Below, in pieces: positions 40,816-48,208 of a stretch of DNA of 64,000 bases; position 1 is the stretch's first letter, and every line of letters starts with the position of its first letter. The position numbers and the translations under genes were made by a program. The DNA is from Frondihabitans sucicola (lineage in GTDB: Bacteria; Actinomycetota; Actinomycetes; Actinomycetales; Microbacteriaceae): contig NZ_AP027732.1 of NCBI RefSeq assembly GCF_030296615.1, positions 2,170,001 to 2,234,000 on the forward strand, in the 5' to 3' direction. A model generated the notes under the pieces. The model was not told the origin of the DNA, did no database searches, and saw only the letters and a program-made list of their open reading frames with translations.

Positions 40816-41541
40816 TCACGCGCGAGTGAGCAGCCCCTGCGGCACCAGCATCCACGCGTCGGCGATCGCGCACACGAGTGCGACCAGCACGAAGACGAAC
40901 ACCCAGACGAGGCCCGGAACGTGCGTCAGCCGCGCCAGCTGATCGGCGTCGGATTGTCCCGACCGCGTCCGGCGCCGGCTCGACTGCAGTTCGATGCTGG
41001 CGCGCAGCGCGCCGAGTGCCAGGATCACCGTGACGACGTGCCCGAACACGAGCTGCCACTGCGGGGTGGCCAGCCAGGTGACGCCGACCACGATCGCCGC
41101 GCCGATCAGGATCACCCAGAGCCCGAACCAGTTGCGGATCTGGATCAGCATGAGGGCGAGAACGAGCAGCAGCGCCCAGAGCAGCCCTGCCGAATAGCCG
41201 CGGCTGAGCATCCACGCGGCGCCCAGAGCCGCGAGGGCGGGTGCCGTGTAGCCGGCGAGCAGGGTGAGCACCATGCCGAACCCGGTGCGCGGCCCCTTCG
41301 AGACCGTGAGCCCCGAGGTGTCGGAGTGCAGACGGATGCCGGTGAGCCGTCGGCCGCTGATCACGGCGGCGACCCCGTGGCCGCCCTCGTGGACGACGGT
41401 CACCGCGTGCCTGACCGTGTGCCAGGTGCCGGGAAGCAGCACCAGGAGCGCCCCCACCACGAGGGAGCCCACGAGCATCGGGATGGTGAGCGCCTCGGAG
41501 GTCTGGGTGACTCGCGACCAGAGCGCAGTGAGGGTGTCCAC
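40816..41541 (-). CDS. M50-type (site-2 protease-like) membrane protein
   Basis: A 241-residue multi-pass membrane protein with the zinc-metalloprotease motif HEGGH at residues 51-55, in a helix following the first membrane segment. This is typical of the short M50B-like group. The second metal-ligand region expected in M50 proteases (NxxPxxxxDG) is not obvious, so activity is uncertain. The GTG start has a TAGGCT box 6 nt upstream. It is convergent with apt. Confidence 0.75.
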   Translation of the reverse strand: MDTLTALWSRVTQTSEALTIPMLVGSLVVGALLVLLPGTWHTVRHAVTVVHEGGHGVAAVISGRRLTGIRLHSDTSGLTVSKGPRTGFGMVLTLLAGYTAPALAALGAAWMLSRGYSAGLLWALLLVLALMLIQIRNWFGLWVILIGAAIVVGVTWLATPQWQLVFGHVVTVILALGALRASIELQSSRRRTRSGQSDADQLARLTHVPGLVWVFVFVLVALVCAIADAWMLVPQGLLTRA

Positions 41542-41547
41542 CCGGAC

Positions 41548-41553
41548 AGCCTA
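41548..41553 (-). promoter_or_regulatory. -10 box TAGGCT before the M50-like gene
   Basis: TAGGCT on the minus strand, 6 nt before the GTG at 41541. Confidence 0.45.
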
Positions 41554-41713
41554 GACAGCAGGACTGACAGCACCGCTTCCAGCGCGCGTCTCATTGGACA
41601 CCGGGCGTTCAGCGGACGTACGGCCCCCGTTCGGGATTTCACCCCCGATCGGGCGCTGCCGGACAACGGCGGCCACTCGATACCGTTCGAGGACCGCACC
41701 GGAAAGGCCGTGA

Positions 41714-42534
41714 ATGACGACCCCAAGCCCCAGCGACGACCGCGCGTCGATGCCGCTCCTCGACGACCGCACGACGGGCCGGACCGTGATCGAGGCCTTC
41801 TGGGCGACCCAGAACGATCAGGCTCCGCGGGGCAGGATGGCGCGAGTGTTCGGGCGCAGCCCGCTCTCGAACGCCTCCCGTCCGTGGTTCGTCGATGCGC
41901 TCGGCGAGATCGAGGTGGCCGAGCGGCTCCGCGCCCTCGGCACCCGGGGCGAGGCCTGGCGCGTGCTCCACTCCGTGCCCATCGGCGCGGGCACGAGCGA
42001 CATCGACCACGTCGTGATCGGCCCCGCCGGGGTCTTCACGCTCCTGATGCACGGGCGAATGCCCCCGAGCGAGGCCGAGCCCGTGACGAAGCCGAGCTGG
42101 CGTCGATCCTGCTCGAATCGGCTCTGGGGAGCCCGGTCCCCGTGAAGCCGCTCGTGGTCGTCGTCGGAGCGGCAGGCGCCCGCGTGCGAGGTCGGGCAGC
42201 CGACGTCGAGACGGTGACGGCGGCGCGCGTCGACCGCTACCTCCGGCACCTGCGCCCGGTCTATTCGGTCGAAGAGGTCCGCGAACTCACCCGCGCCGCG
42301 CTCAAGCCGCGCACCTGGTATCCGCGAGCGCCGAAGGCTCTGAAGACCCCGGAGGAGCGCGCAGGATCCTCGGCCCTCCCGACCCAGCACGAACTCCGGA
42401 CGTGGTTCGCGAGGGTGCGCTCCGAGGTCGACGCCGCCCGCCGCGTCCAGTCGTTCTGGGCCGCCGGAGCCGCCGCCGTGCTGGTGGCCGCCGTGCTCGG
42501 TGCTCCGGCGCTTGTTCAGGGACTGATCGGCTGA
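41714..42534 (+). pseudogene. NERD domain protein with internal deletion and frameshift
   Basis: A NERD (nuclease-related) domain protein with a C-terminal membrane helix (FWAAGAAAVLVAAVLGAPAL). The N-terminal part is normal: ALGEIEVAERLRAL, then SDIDHVVIGPAGVFTL. The next 30 or so residues of the domain, which carry the putative catalytic Lys region in this fold, are missing. The sequence resumes near 42050 in another frame as ARANAPERGRARDEAELASI. No single-base repair restores the domain, so about 90-100 nt are lost plus the frame. The start is ATG with GGAAAGG upstream. This may be a true pseudogene or a collapsed assembly. Confidence 0.6.
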
Positions 42535-42585
42535 CACCAAGGTGTTGCCAGGGGTTTCACCCGACGCATGGGTGAAGATTGCTGG

Positions 42586-43095
42586 ATGCGATTCCGCCCC
42601 TGGCTCCTCGTGGTCACCGTCCTCTACCTGTTGTTCGTCGCCTGGATGACGCTGCGTCCCTCCGTGTACGACAGTCAGACCGGTGAGCTCCTCTGGCGCG
42701 CCCTCGGCTTCTTCGGGCGGCACTCCTCGACCAGTTGGCTGACCTTCGACGTCGTCGAGTCGATCGCGAACGCCGCGATGTTCGTGCCGCTCGGCTTCTT
42801 CCTCGCCCTGTTCTTCCCGAAGCGCCTGTTCCTGGCGGCCGTCGCTCTCTGCGTCCTGCTCTCGCTCGGGATCGAGACCTACCAGGGCACGGTCCTCTCG
42901 GCCACCCGCGTCGAAGACTACGGCGACGTGATCCACAACGGCATCGGCGGATTGATCGGGGTGCTCGTCGCCCTCTTCCTCCGGCTCCTCTTCCTGCCGT
43001 TCGCGAACGCCGGCCGTCGGCCCGCCCGCTCGACTCGTGCCGAACGGTCTCGGGCTGCTAGCATGGGTAGGTTGCCGTCCAACGGCCGCGGATAA
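42586..43095 (+). CDS. VanZ-like family membrane protein
   Basis: A 169-residue membrane protein of the VanZ-like family with four helices (LLVVTVLYLLFVAWMTL, FDVVESIANAAMFVPLGFFL, LFLAAVALCVLLSLGIETYQ, IHNGIGGLIGVLVALFLRLL). The family core N.(x)3F.P(L)GF and ETYQ...D..HN is present. VanZ gives low teicoplanin resistance by an unknown mechanism, but most chromosomal members have no known role. The ATG at 42568 would add 6 residues. It is upstream of rpsO. Confidence 0.8.
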   Translation: MRFRPWLLVVTVLYLLFVAWMTLRPSVYDSQTGELLWRALGFFGRHSSTSWLTFDVVESIANAAMFVPLGFFLALFFPKRLFLAAVALCVLLSLGIETYQGTVLSATRVEDYGDVIHNGIGGLIGVLVALFLRLLFLPFANAGRRPARSTRAERSRAASMGRLPSNGRG

Positions 43096-43152
43096 AGAGA
43101 GCCCCCACATCAGGTGAGGGGCACCGCGCAACGACAGAGAGGGGATCCAGCT

Positions 43153-43422
43153 ATGGCACTTGCACCCGAAGTGAAGACTGCGATCATCGAAGAGTACGCG
43201 ACCCACCCGGGCGACACGGGATCCCCCGAAGTCCAGGTTGCTGTCATGACTCAGCGCATCAAAGACCTGACCGAGCACCTCAAAGAGCACAAGCACGACC
43301 ACCACTCGCGTCGTGGTCTGCTGCTCCTCGTGGGCCAGCGTCGTCGTCTGCTCGGTTACCTTTCCGACGTCGACATCAACCGCTACCGTGCGCTGATCGA
43401 GCGTCTCGGTCTGCGCCGCTAG
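43153..43422 (+). CDS. rpsO: 30S ribosomal protein S15
   Basis: Complete 89-residue S15, a small-subunit protein that binds 16S rRNA early in assembly. Sequence is canonical ([46 protein letters not shown] at the end). The ATG follows GAGAGGGG. In relatives rpsO is followed by pnp; here pnp is 4.8 kb away. Confidence 0.97.
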   Translation: MALAPEVKTAIIEEYATHPGDTGSPEVQVAVMTQRIKDLTEHLKEHKHDHHSRRGLLLLVGQRRRLLGYLSDVDINRYRALIERLGLRR

Positions 43423-43465
43423 CCTTCGAGCTCAGCGACGTCGCGTCCAGCGTTTCGCATCTTCG

Positions 43466-43500
43466 AGAACGGCCCCTCCCGCTTCGGGAGGGGCCGTTCT
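43466..43500 (+). terminator. Strong intrinsic terminator after rpsO
   Basis: A stem of 16 bp (AGAACGGCCCCTCCCG paired with CGGGAGGGGCCGTTCT) with a 3-nt loop, followed by CCTTGT. It ends the rpsO transcript, so the genes placed after it need their own promoters. Confidence 0.9.
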
Positions 43501-43545
43501 CCTTGTCGGACAGAGCGTCGTCATAGGCGGTTGGGGCAAACTCCA

Positions 43546-43569
43546 TGCGAGGGCGTAGACACGCTCGCA
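43546..43569. promoter_or_regulatory. Inverted repeat upstream of the MFS gene
   Basis: TGCGAG-GG-CGT and ACG-CTCGCA form an interrupted inverted repeat about 40 bp before the ATG at 43609. Possible operator; the binding protein is unknown. Confidence 0.35.
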
Positions 43570-43608
43570 GGAGTAGAACTGACTTTCGACCCGAAGGTGC
43601 CCGATCAC

Positions 43609-44919
43609 ATGAGCCTGACCGAAGAGAAGCCCGCCAAGGTGAAGGCGACGCCCATGCGGCATCGCGTTCGGGGCAACGTCGTCCTGATCCTCTGCGTCAT
43701 GTACGCGATCTCCTACATCGATCGCACCAACATCTCGACCGCCCTTCCGAGCATCAAGGCGAGTCTGTCGCTGACCGACACGCAGCTCGGCATCGTCGTA
43801 GCCGCGTTCTCCATTCCCTACGCCCTGCTGCAGGTCGTCGGCGGCAACATCGGCGAGCGGTTCGGCGCCCGCAAGGCGCTCTTCGTGATCGCCCTGCTCT
43901 GGGGTGTCGCCACGCTCGCCACCGGACTCTCGATCGGTTTCTGGTCGCTGTTCGCCGCGCGGATCCTGCTCGGTCTGACGGAGGCGGCTGCGTTCCCGAC
44001 GGCGACCTCCGCAATGACGAGGTGGGTGCCTGCCGATCGCAACGGCTTCGTGCAGGGCGTCGTCCACTCCGCGTCGCGGCTGGGCAACGCCGCGGCGCCC
44101 CTGATCGTCGCCGCTCTCATCGTCTGGGCGGGCTGGCGCGAGTCGTTCCTCATCCTCGGCGTCGTCAGCATCATCTGGGGGATCATCTGGGTCCTCTACT
44201 TCCGCAACCGCCCCGACGAGCACAAGAAGGTCACGCAGGTCGAGCTCGCCGAGATGCCCGACCGTCCGAAAGACGCCGTGCGGCCGCCGGTCCCGTGGAA
44301 GCGCCTCATCCCCACGATCCTGCCGGTCGCCTTCGTCGACTTCGGCTACGGCTGGACCCTCTGGGTGTTCCTGACCTGGCTGCCGTCCTTCCTCGGCGAC
44401 AGCTACGGCCTCCAACTCACGACCTTCGCCGCCTTCACGTCGCTCGTGCTGCTGGGTGGAGTCGTCGGCGACACCGCCGGAGGAATGATCAGCGACGCGT
44501 TCTTCCGCCGCACGCGCGACATGCGCACGGCCCGCCGCAACACGCTGATGATCGGCCTGATCGGCTCCGGGGTCTGCCTGGTTCCCGTGTTCCTGTTCCA
44601 CAGCCTGCCGGTGGCCATCGTGTCGCTGACCCTGTCGTTCTTCTTCCTCGAGCTGTGCAACGCGACGCTCTGGGCGATCCCGATGGATGCCGCCCCCGAG
44701 TGGGCGGGCACCGCCAGCGGCATGATGAACACCGGCTTCGGCATCGCCGGCATCTTCTCGCCCATCGTCTTCGGTGCGCTCGTCGACGCGACCGGCTGGC
44801 AGTGGCCCTTCGTCGCATCGATCGTGCTGCTGGGCGTGGCCGCGGTGGTCGCCTGGCGGATGAACCCGCAGCGCATCACCTCGACCGACGGCCTGGCGGC
44901 GGCGCCGCGGCTGTCGTAG
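43609..44919 (+). CDS. MFS transporter, anion:cation symporter (ACS) type
   Basis: A 436-residue twelve-helix transporter resembling the ACS family (hexuronate, glucarate and related organic acid importers). Features: YAISYIDRTNISTALPSI at helix 1 and NIGERFGARKALF in the A-like motif loop; the second half has WTLWVFLTWLPSFLGDSYG. The start ATG follows GAAGG; upstream in-frame codons would add up to 26 residues. Substrate unknown. It is convergent with the acyl-CoA ligase gene, with 6 nt between the stops, and lies in the block inserted between rpsO and pnp. Confidence 0.85.
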   Translation: MSLTEEKPAKVKATPMRHRVRGNVVLILCVMYAISYIDRTNISTALPSIKASLSLTDTQLGIVVAAFSIPYALLQVVGGNIGERFGARKALFVIALLWGVATLATGLSIGFWSLFAARILLGLTEAAAFPTATSAMTRWVPADRNGFVQGVVHSASRLGNAAAPLIVAALIVWAGWRESFLILGVVSIIWGIIWVLYFRNRPDEHKKVTQVELAEMPDRPKDAVRPPVPWKRLIPTILPVAFVDFGYGWTLWVFLTWLPSFLGDSYGLQLTTFAAFTSLVLLGGVVGDTAGGMISDAFFRRTRDMRTARRNTLMIGLIGSGVCLVPVFLFHSLPVAIVSLTLSFFFLELCNATLWAIPMDAAPEWAGTASGMMNTGFGIAGIFSPIVFGALVDATGWQWPFVASIVLLGVAAVVAWRMNPQRITSTDGLAAAPRLS

Positions 44920-44925
44920 TTCGAC

Positions 44926-46434
44926 TCAGGAGGGCGACTGCTCCGCGAGCATCTCGCGAGTGCGGTTTCGCTGCACCTTGCCAGTCGGCGTGCGCGGCAG
45001 GTCGTCGACCACGGTGATGTCGAGCGGCCGCTTGAAGCGCGGCAGCTCGGCTTCGCAGCGCGCCGCGAGGTCGGAGACGAGCGAACGCCGATCGGCGTCG
45101 GGCCGAGCAGGATCAGCGAGGTCGAGATCGGCCGGGATCACGTACGCCACGGGCACCGAACCGAGGATCTGATCGGGCCGAGCGACGACGACCGCCTCCC
45201 GCACCCGCGGGTCTTCGAGCAGGACGTCTTCGACCTCGGCGGGGTAGACCTTCTCGCCGCCGCGGTTGATGACGTCGTCGGTCCGGCCGGCGAGGTACAC
45301 CCAGCCGTCGGCGTCGAGATGGCCGAGGTCGCCCGTGCGAAGCCAGCCGTCGGCGTCGAACCGGTCGGCCGCGCGGCCCTGGAAGTAGCTCGTCACGACA
45401 CCGGGCCCGCGGATCCACAGTTCGCCGATCTCGCCCGTGGGAAGCACCGCGCCCGCGGCGTCGCGCGGCTCGACCTCGTCGCCGACCGGCAGGCCGACCG
45501 AGCCGGCTCGCGGCTCTTCGCCGAGCGGCGTCGCCGTGATCTGACTGGCCCCCTCCGTCATGCCGTAGCTGATGATCATGGGGATTCCGGCGAAGGCGGT
45601 GCGCACGGCTTCGGGGAGCGCCGAGGAGGCGCTGCGCACGAAGCGGAGCCCCTCGGGCGGTCTGGCGGGGCCGGACTTCGCCAGGACGGCGAGGACGGCC
45701 GGCACGGCATTGAGCCAGGTGATGCGGCGCTCGCCGAGCAACTCCCAGAAGCCGGTGCGGTGGAATCCGCGGTCGAGCACGAGGGCGGCGCCGGCGACCA
45801 GAGTCGAGAGCAGGCCCACGACCTCGGCGTTCACGTGGAACAGCGGCAGCGAGTTGAAGCCCCGGTCGTCGGCGGTGAGCCCGTTGTGCTCCGCGATGGC
45901 TCGAGCAACGTGGAGCAGCTGCGCCTCGGAGAGCTCGACCCCCTTCGGCTGGCCGGTCGAACCCGACGTGAAGAGGATGACCGAGCCGGACGGTTTGGCC
46001 GACCCGCTGACCGGGGGAGCCGCGGGATCGTGATCGCTCTCGCCGGCGGGCCCGAACGACACCGAATCTGGCCGGAGGATCGGCACGCTCGACCCACCCG
46101 GCTCCTCGCGGTCGCTCACGATCGCCTGCGACGACCCGAGCTCGACGGTACGCAGCGTCTCGGCCCACGTGCCCTGGGGGTTCACCGGGACGCTTCGACG
46201 ACCGGAAGCCACGACGGCGAGGTGCGCGACCGCGAAGGAGAGCGGGTCGCCGACGTCGAGGACGACGGTGGCGTCGGCGTCGATGCCGCGCTCGTCGAGC
46301 GCCGTCGCCCAGGCCAGGGTCTGGTGCTCGAGATCGGAGTAGGTGACGAGGCGCTCGCTGCGCGCGTCTTCGAGGTAGACGGCGGACGGCGCGGAGCCCG
46401 ACCGGTCGGCGATCAGGCCTGCGAGGGTGTCCAT
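44926..46434 (-). CDS. Acyl-CoA synthetase (AMP-forming ligase)
   Basis: A 502-residue adenylate-forming ligase of the ANL superfamily that activates a carboxylic acid with ATP and CoA. Motifs: P-loop FTSGSTGQPKGV near residue 165, ISYGMTEGA, WLRTGDLGHLDADGWVYLAGR, and the C-terminal lysine motif PRTPTGKVQRN. Substrate unknown. The N-terminal domain is short, as in the oxalate- or malonate-CoA ligase-like group. The ATG start has TACTCT 6 nt upstream. Confidence 0.85.
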   Translation of the reverse strand: MDTLAGLIADRSGSAPSAVYLEDARSERLVTYSDLEHQTLAWATALDERGIDADATVVLDVGDPLSFAVAHLAVVASGRRSVPVNPQGTWAETLRTVELGSSQAIVSDREEPGGSSVPILRPDSVSFGPAGESDHDPAAPPVSGSAKPSGSVILFTSGSTGQPKGVELSEAQLLHVARAIAEHNGLTADDRGFNSLPLFHVNAEVVGLLSTLVAGAALVLDRGFHRTGFWELLGERRITWLNAVPAVLAVLAKSGPARPPEGLRFVRSASSALPEAVRTAFAGIPMIISYGMTEGASQITATPLGEEPRAGSVGLPVGDEVEPRDAAGAVLPTGEIGELWIRGPGVVTSYFQGRAADRFDADGWLRTGDLGHLDADGWVYLAGRTDDVINRGGEKVYPAEVEDVLLEDPRVREAVVVARPDQILGSVPVAYVIPADLDLADPARPDADRRSLVSDLAARCEAELPRFKRPLDITVVDDLPRTPTGKVQRNRTREMLAEQSPS

Positions 46435-46440
46435 TCGTTC

Positions 46441-46446
46441 AGAGTA
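46441..46446 (-). promoter_or_regulatory. -10 box TACTCT before the acyl-CoA synthetase
   Basis: TACTCT on the minus strand, 6 nt before the ATG at 46434. Confidence 0.5.
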
Positions 46447-46502
46447 GCCATCGTCACTCTGTATCGTCTCTGTCGATGCGGCCCTGGGGACAACTCGTGC
46501 GT

Positions 46503-47747
46503 TCAGTACCAGTTGTGAGCGACTTCGTGAGCCCAGGCGCCGCACGGCGACGAGTAGACGGCCTTGATGTAGCCGAGGCCCCACGAGATCTGGGTCCGAT
46601 AGTTCGTCTGCCAGTCGAAGCCGGCGCTCGACATCTTGTTGGCGGGGAGCGCCTGCGGGATGCCGTAGGCCAGACTCGACGGATTGAGAGCCGAGGTGCG
46701 CCAGCCGGATTCCTGGTTCCAGAGCAGCACGAGGCACGACATCTGCGACGAGGCCCAGCCGTAGTTGCCGAGGACGCTTCGCGCGTAGGCCTGGGCGCCG
46801 GCAGGATCGTCGACCGCTCCCGACCCCAGGGAACCACCCGAGGGCGTCCCCGTCGAACCCTGCGAGGGAGTCGTCGCGGGTGTACTCGGCTGTGACTGCT
46901 GCGCGTGGGCTCTCTGATCCGCGAGCACCTGGGCCGCGTGGGCTGCCTTCGCTCTGGCGACCTGAGCCTCGTACGCGGCCTTGGCCGCCTCGCCCTGTCG
47001 GTACTGAGCCTCGAGGGTCGCCGACGTGTTGTTCAGCGATGCCAGCTGCGCGTAGAGGGTCTGTTGGTGAGTCGTGGCCGAGCTGACCTCGGCGTCCGCC
47101 CTCTGCTGCGCCGACTTGGCCGCGGCCAGGGTCGTCGCGGCCTTGGTCGCGAGGCGGTCTCGCTCCTTCGCGGCGACACCGGCCTGTGCGCTCAGCGACG
47201 ACACCGACTTGCTGGCCACCGTCGCCTCGTCGAGGACGGTCTGCCACTGCGTGGTCAGCTGCGACAGGGCGCCGAGCTTGTAGAGGGTGCCGCTCGCGTC
47301 GCGGCCGGAGAAAAGCTGACCGTCGAGGGACGTGCTGTTGCCGATCCGGTAGAGGTGCGCCGCGAGCTGGCCCGCTTCCTGGTGCGCGAGCGCTGCCTTC
47401 TTCTTCTCGGCCGTGACCTGCGCTGCGAGCGCATCGGCCTGTGTCGTGGCCGCCTGGAGCTTGGACTGCGCCTCGGAATTGCTCGCGTCGGCCTTGACGG
47501 CGGCATCGCTGCTCGCGGCGGCGGTCTTCTCGAGCCCGTCGAGAGCCGACGTGATCTGCTGCACCTGCGTCTTCGTTGCGGCGGCATTGCCCTTCGCGGC
47601 CTGCACCTCGCTCCAGGACGGGTAAGCCGACGCCGACTGGGGCGCCACGAGCACCGTGGTGGCCACGAGTCCGGAGAGAAGCAGGATGCTCGCGGCCGGG
47701 AGCACGAGGCGCCTGGACGCGCGCGATCGCGATTCGACGGAGGGCAT
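46503..47747 (-). CDS. Secreted wall hydrolase: coiled coil plus lysozyme-like domain
   Basis: A 414-residue exported protein. The signal peptide (LVLPAASILLLSGLVATTVL, residues 15-40) is followed by a long coiled coil (about 45-260; QVQQITSALDGLEKTAAASS and more) like that of RipA/CwlO-type hydrolases, a Pro/Ser/Thr/Gly linker and a C-terminal lysozyme-like domain. The candidate catalytic Glu is in WNQESGWR, with GIPQALPANKMS and paired cysteines (MSCLVLLW, SSPCGAW). It shares this domain with 18732-19664. The ATG start is preceded by TACAGT, and by four 9-bp repeats, so it is probably regulated with other envelope genes. Confidence 0.85.
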   Translation of the reverse strand: MPSVESRSRASRRLVLPAASILLLSGLVATTVLVAPQSASAYPSWSEVQAAKGNAAATKTQVQQITSALDGLEKTAAASSDAAVKADASNSEAQSKLQAATTQADALAAQVTAEKKKAALAHQEAGQLAAHLYRIGNSTSLDGQLFSGRDASGTLYKLGALSQLTTQWQTVLDEATVASKSVSSLSAQAGVAAKERDRLATKAATTLAAAKSAQQRADAEVSSATTHQQTLYAQLASLNNTSATLEAQYRQGEAAKAAYEAQVARAKAAHAAQVLADQRAHAQQSQPSTPATTPSQGSTGTPSGGSLGSGAVDDPAGAQAYARSVLGNYGWASSQMSCLVLLWNQESGWRTSALNPSSLAYGIPQALPANKMSSAGFDWQTNYRTQISWGLGYIKAVYSSPCGAWAHEVAHNWY

Positions 47748-47754
47748 GGACTCG

Positions 47755-47760
47755 ACTGTA
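47755..47760 (-). promoter_or_regulatory. -10 box TACAGT before the wall hydrolase
   Basis: TACAGT on the minus strand, 7 nt before the ATG at 47747, with the 9-bp repeats beginning 4 bp upstream of it. Confidence 0.5.
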
Positions 47761-47764
47761 ACGC

Positions 47765-47800
47765 CATCCACACGAGTAACACCAGTAACACGGGTCACAT
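47765..47800. promoter_or_regulatory. Four 9-bp direct repeats (GAGTAACAC type) upstream of the wall hydrolase
   Basis: Plus-strand units CATCCACAC, GAGTAACAC, CAGTAACAC and GGGTCACAT, contiguous at 47765, 47774, 47783 and 47792. They cover the -35 region of the hydrolase promoter. Similar units in the same orientation relative to the gene lie before ftsK (61273-61299). The GTMACA half-sites in direct repeat resemble those reported for the response regulator MtrA; that match is from memory and unverified. Confidence 0.6.
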
Positions 47801-48208
47801 GGCCCGTGTTCCGGGGTGCCGAAACGGGCCGGGTGGTACCATCACCCTGGTTGTCAGTATCGTCCGTCAGGTCGGCTGATCGCCGCACAACCGAATACAG
47901 AGCACCTACGGAGCAGGCCGGCACGAAGCTGGTCACCGGTGGTGACGCGCGGAACCCCTCGGGTTCGATCGAATTCTCCCTGATCGAATTCCTCCTGATC
48001 GAATTCACTCAGGCCGAGGCGCGGCTCCGATCGTTTCTACTGTTGACCAGGCACACGCCACCGCCCCAGTGCGGTTTCGTCTGCGCGCGTTCGCGCGTGC
48101 CCTCGGATCCTGCTTGCTCTCCCGTGTTTTCGCACGACAGGTGCTCTTTGTACGACATCGCTCCTCACAAGGAGGCGCGATGCAAAACAAAGAGGAGAAA
48201 ACCCCCAT
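47801..48208. other. 408-bp region upstream of pnp without a gene
   Basis: It holds inverted repeats GGGTG..CACCC (47831-47847) and GTCACCGGTGGTGAC (47932-47946), the 15-bp tandem repeats at 47967-48011, a GATCCTGC at 48106, and a hairpin at 48159-48177 (CGCTCCT/AGGAGGCG with a bulge) that sequesters a Shine-Dalgarno-like stretch. This is probably the promoter and a long structured leader of pnp. Confidence 0.55.
47967..48011. repeat. Three 15-bp tandem repeats (GATCGAATTC core)
   Basis: Units GATCGAATTCTCCCT, GATCGAATTCCTCCT and GATCGAATTCACTCA start at 47967, 47982 and 47997. They are AT-richer than the surroundings and lie about 200 bp before pnp. Confidence 0.8.

Noticed and set aside
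47965..48011. CRISPR array
   Set aside because: The units are 15 bp and contiguous with no spacers, and no cas genes are present.
43546..48208. Genomic island or mobile element between rpsO and pnp
   Set aside because: No integrase, transposase, tRNA or flanking repeat is seen, and composition matches the neighbourhood.
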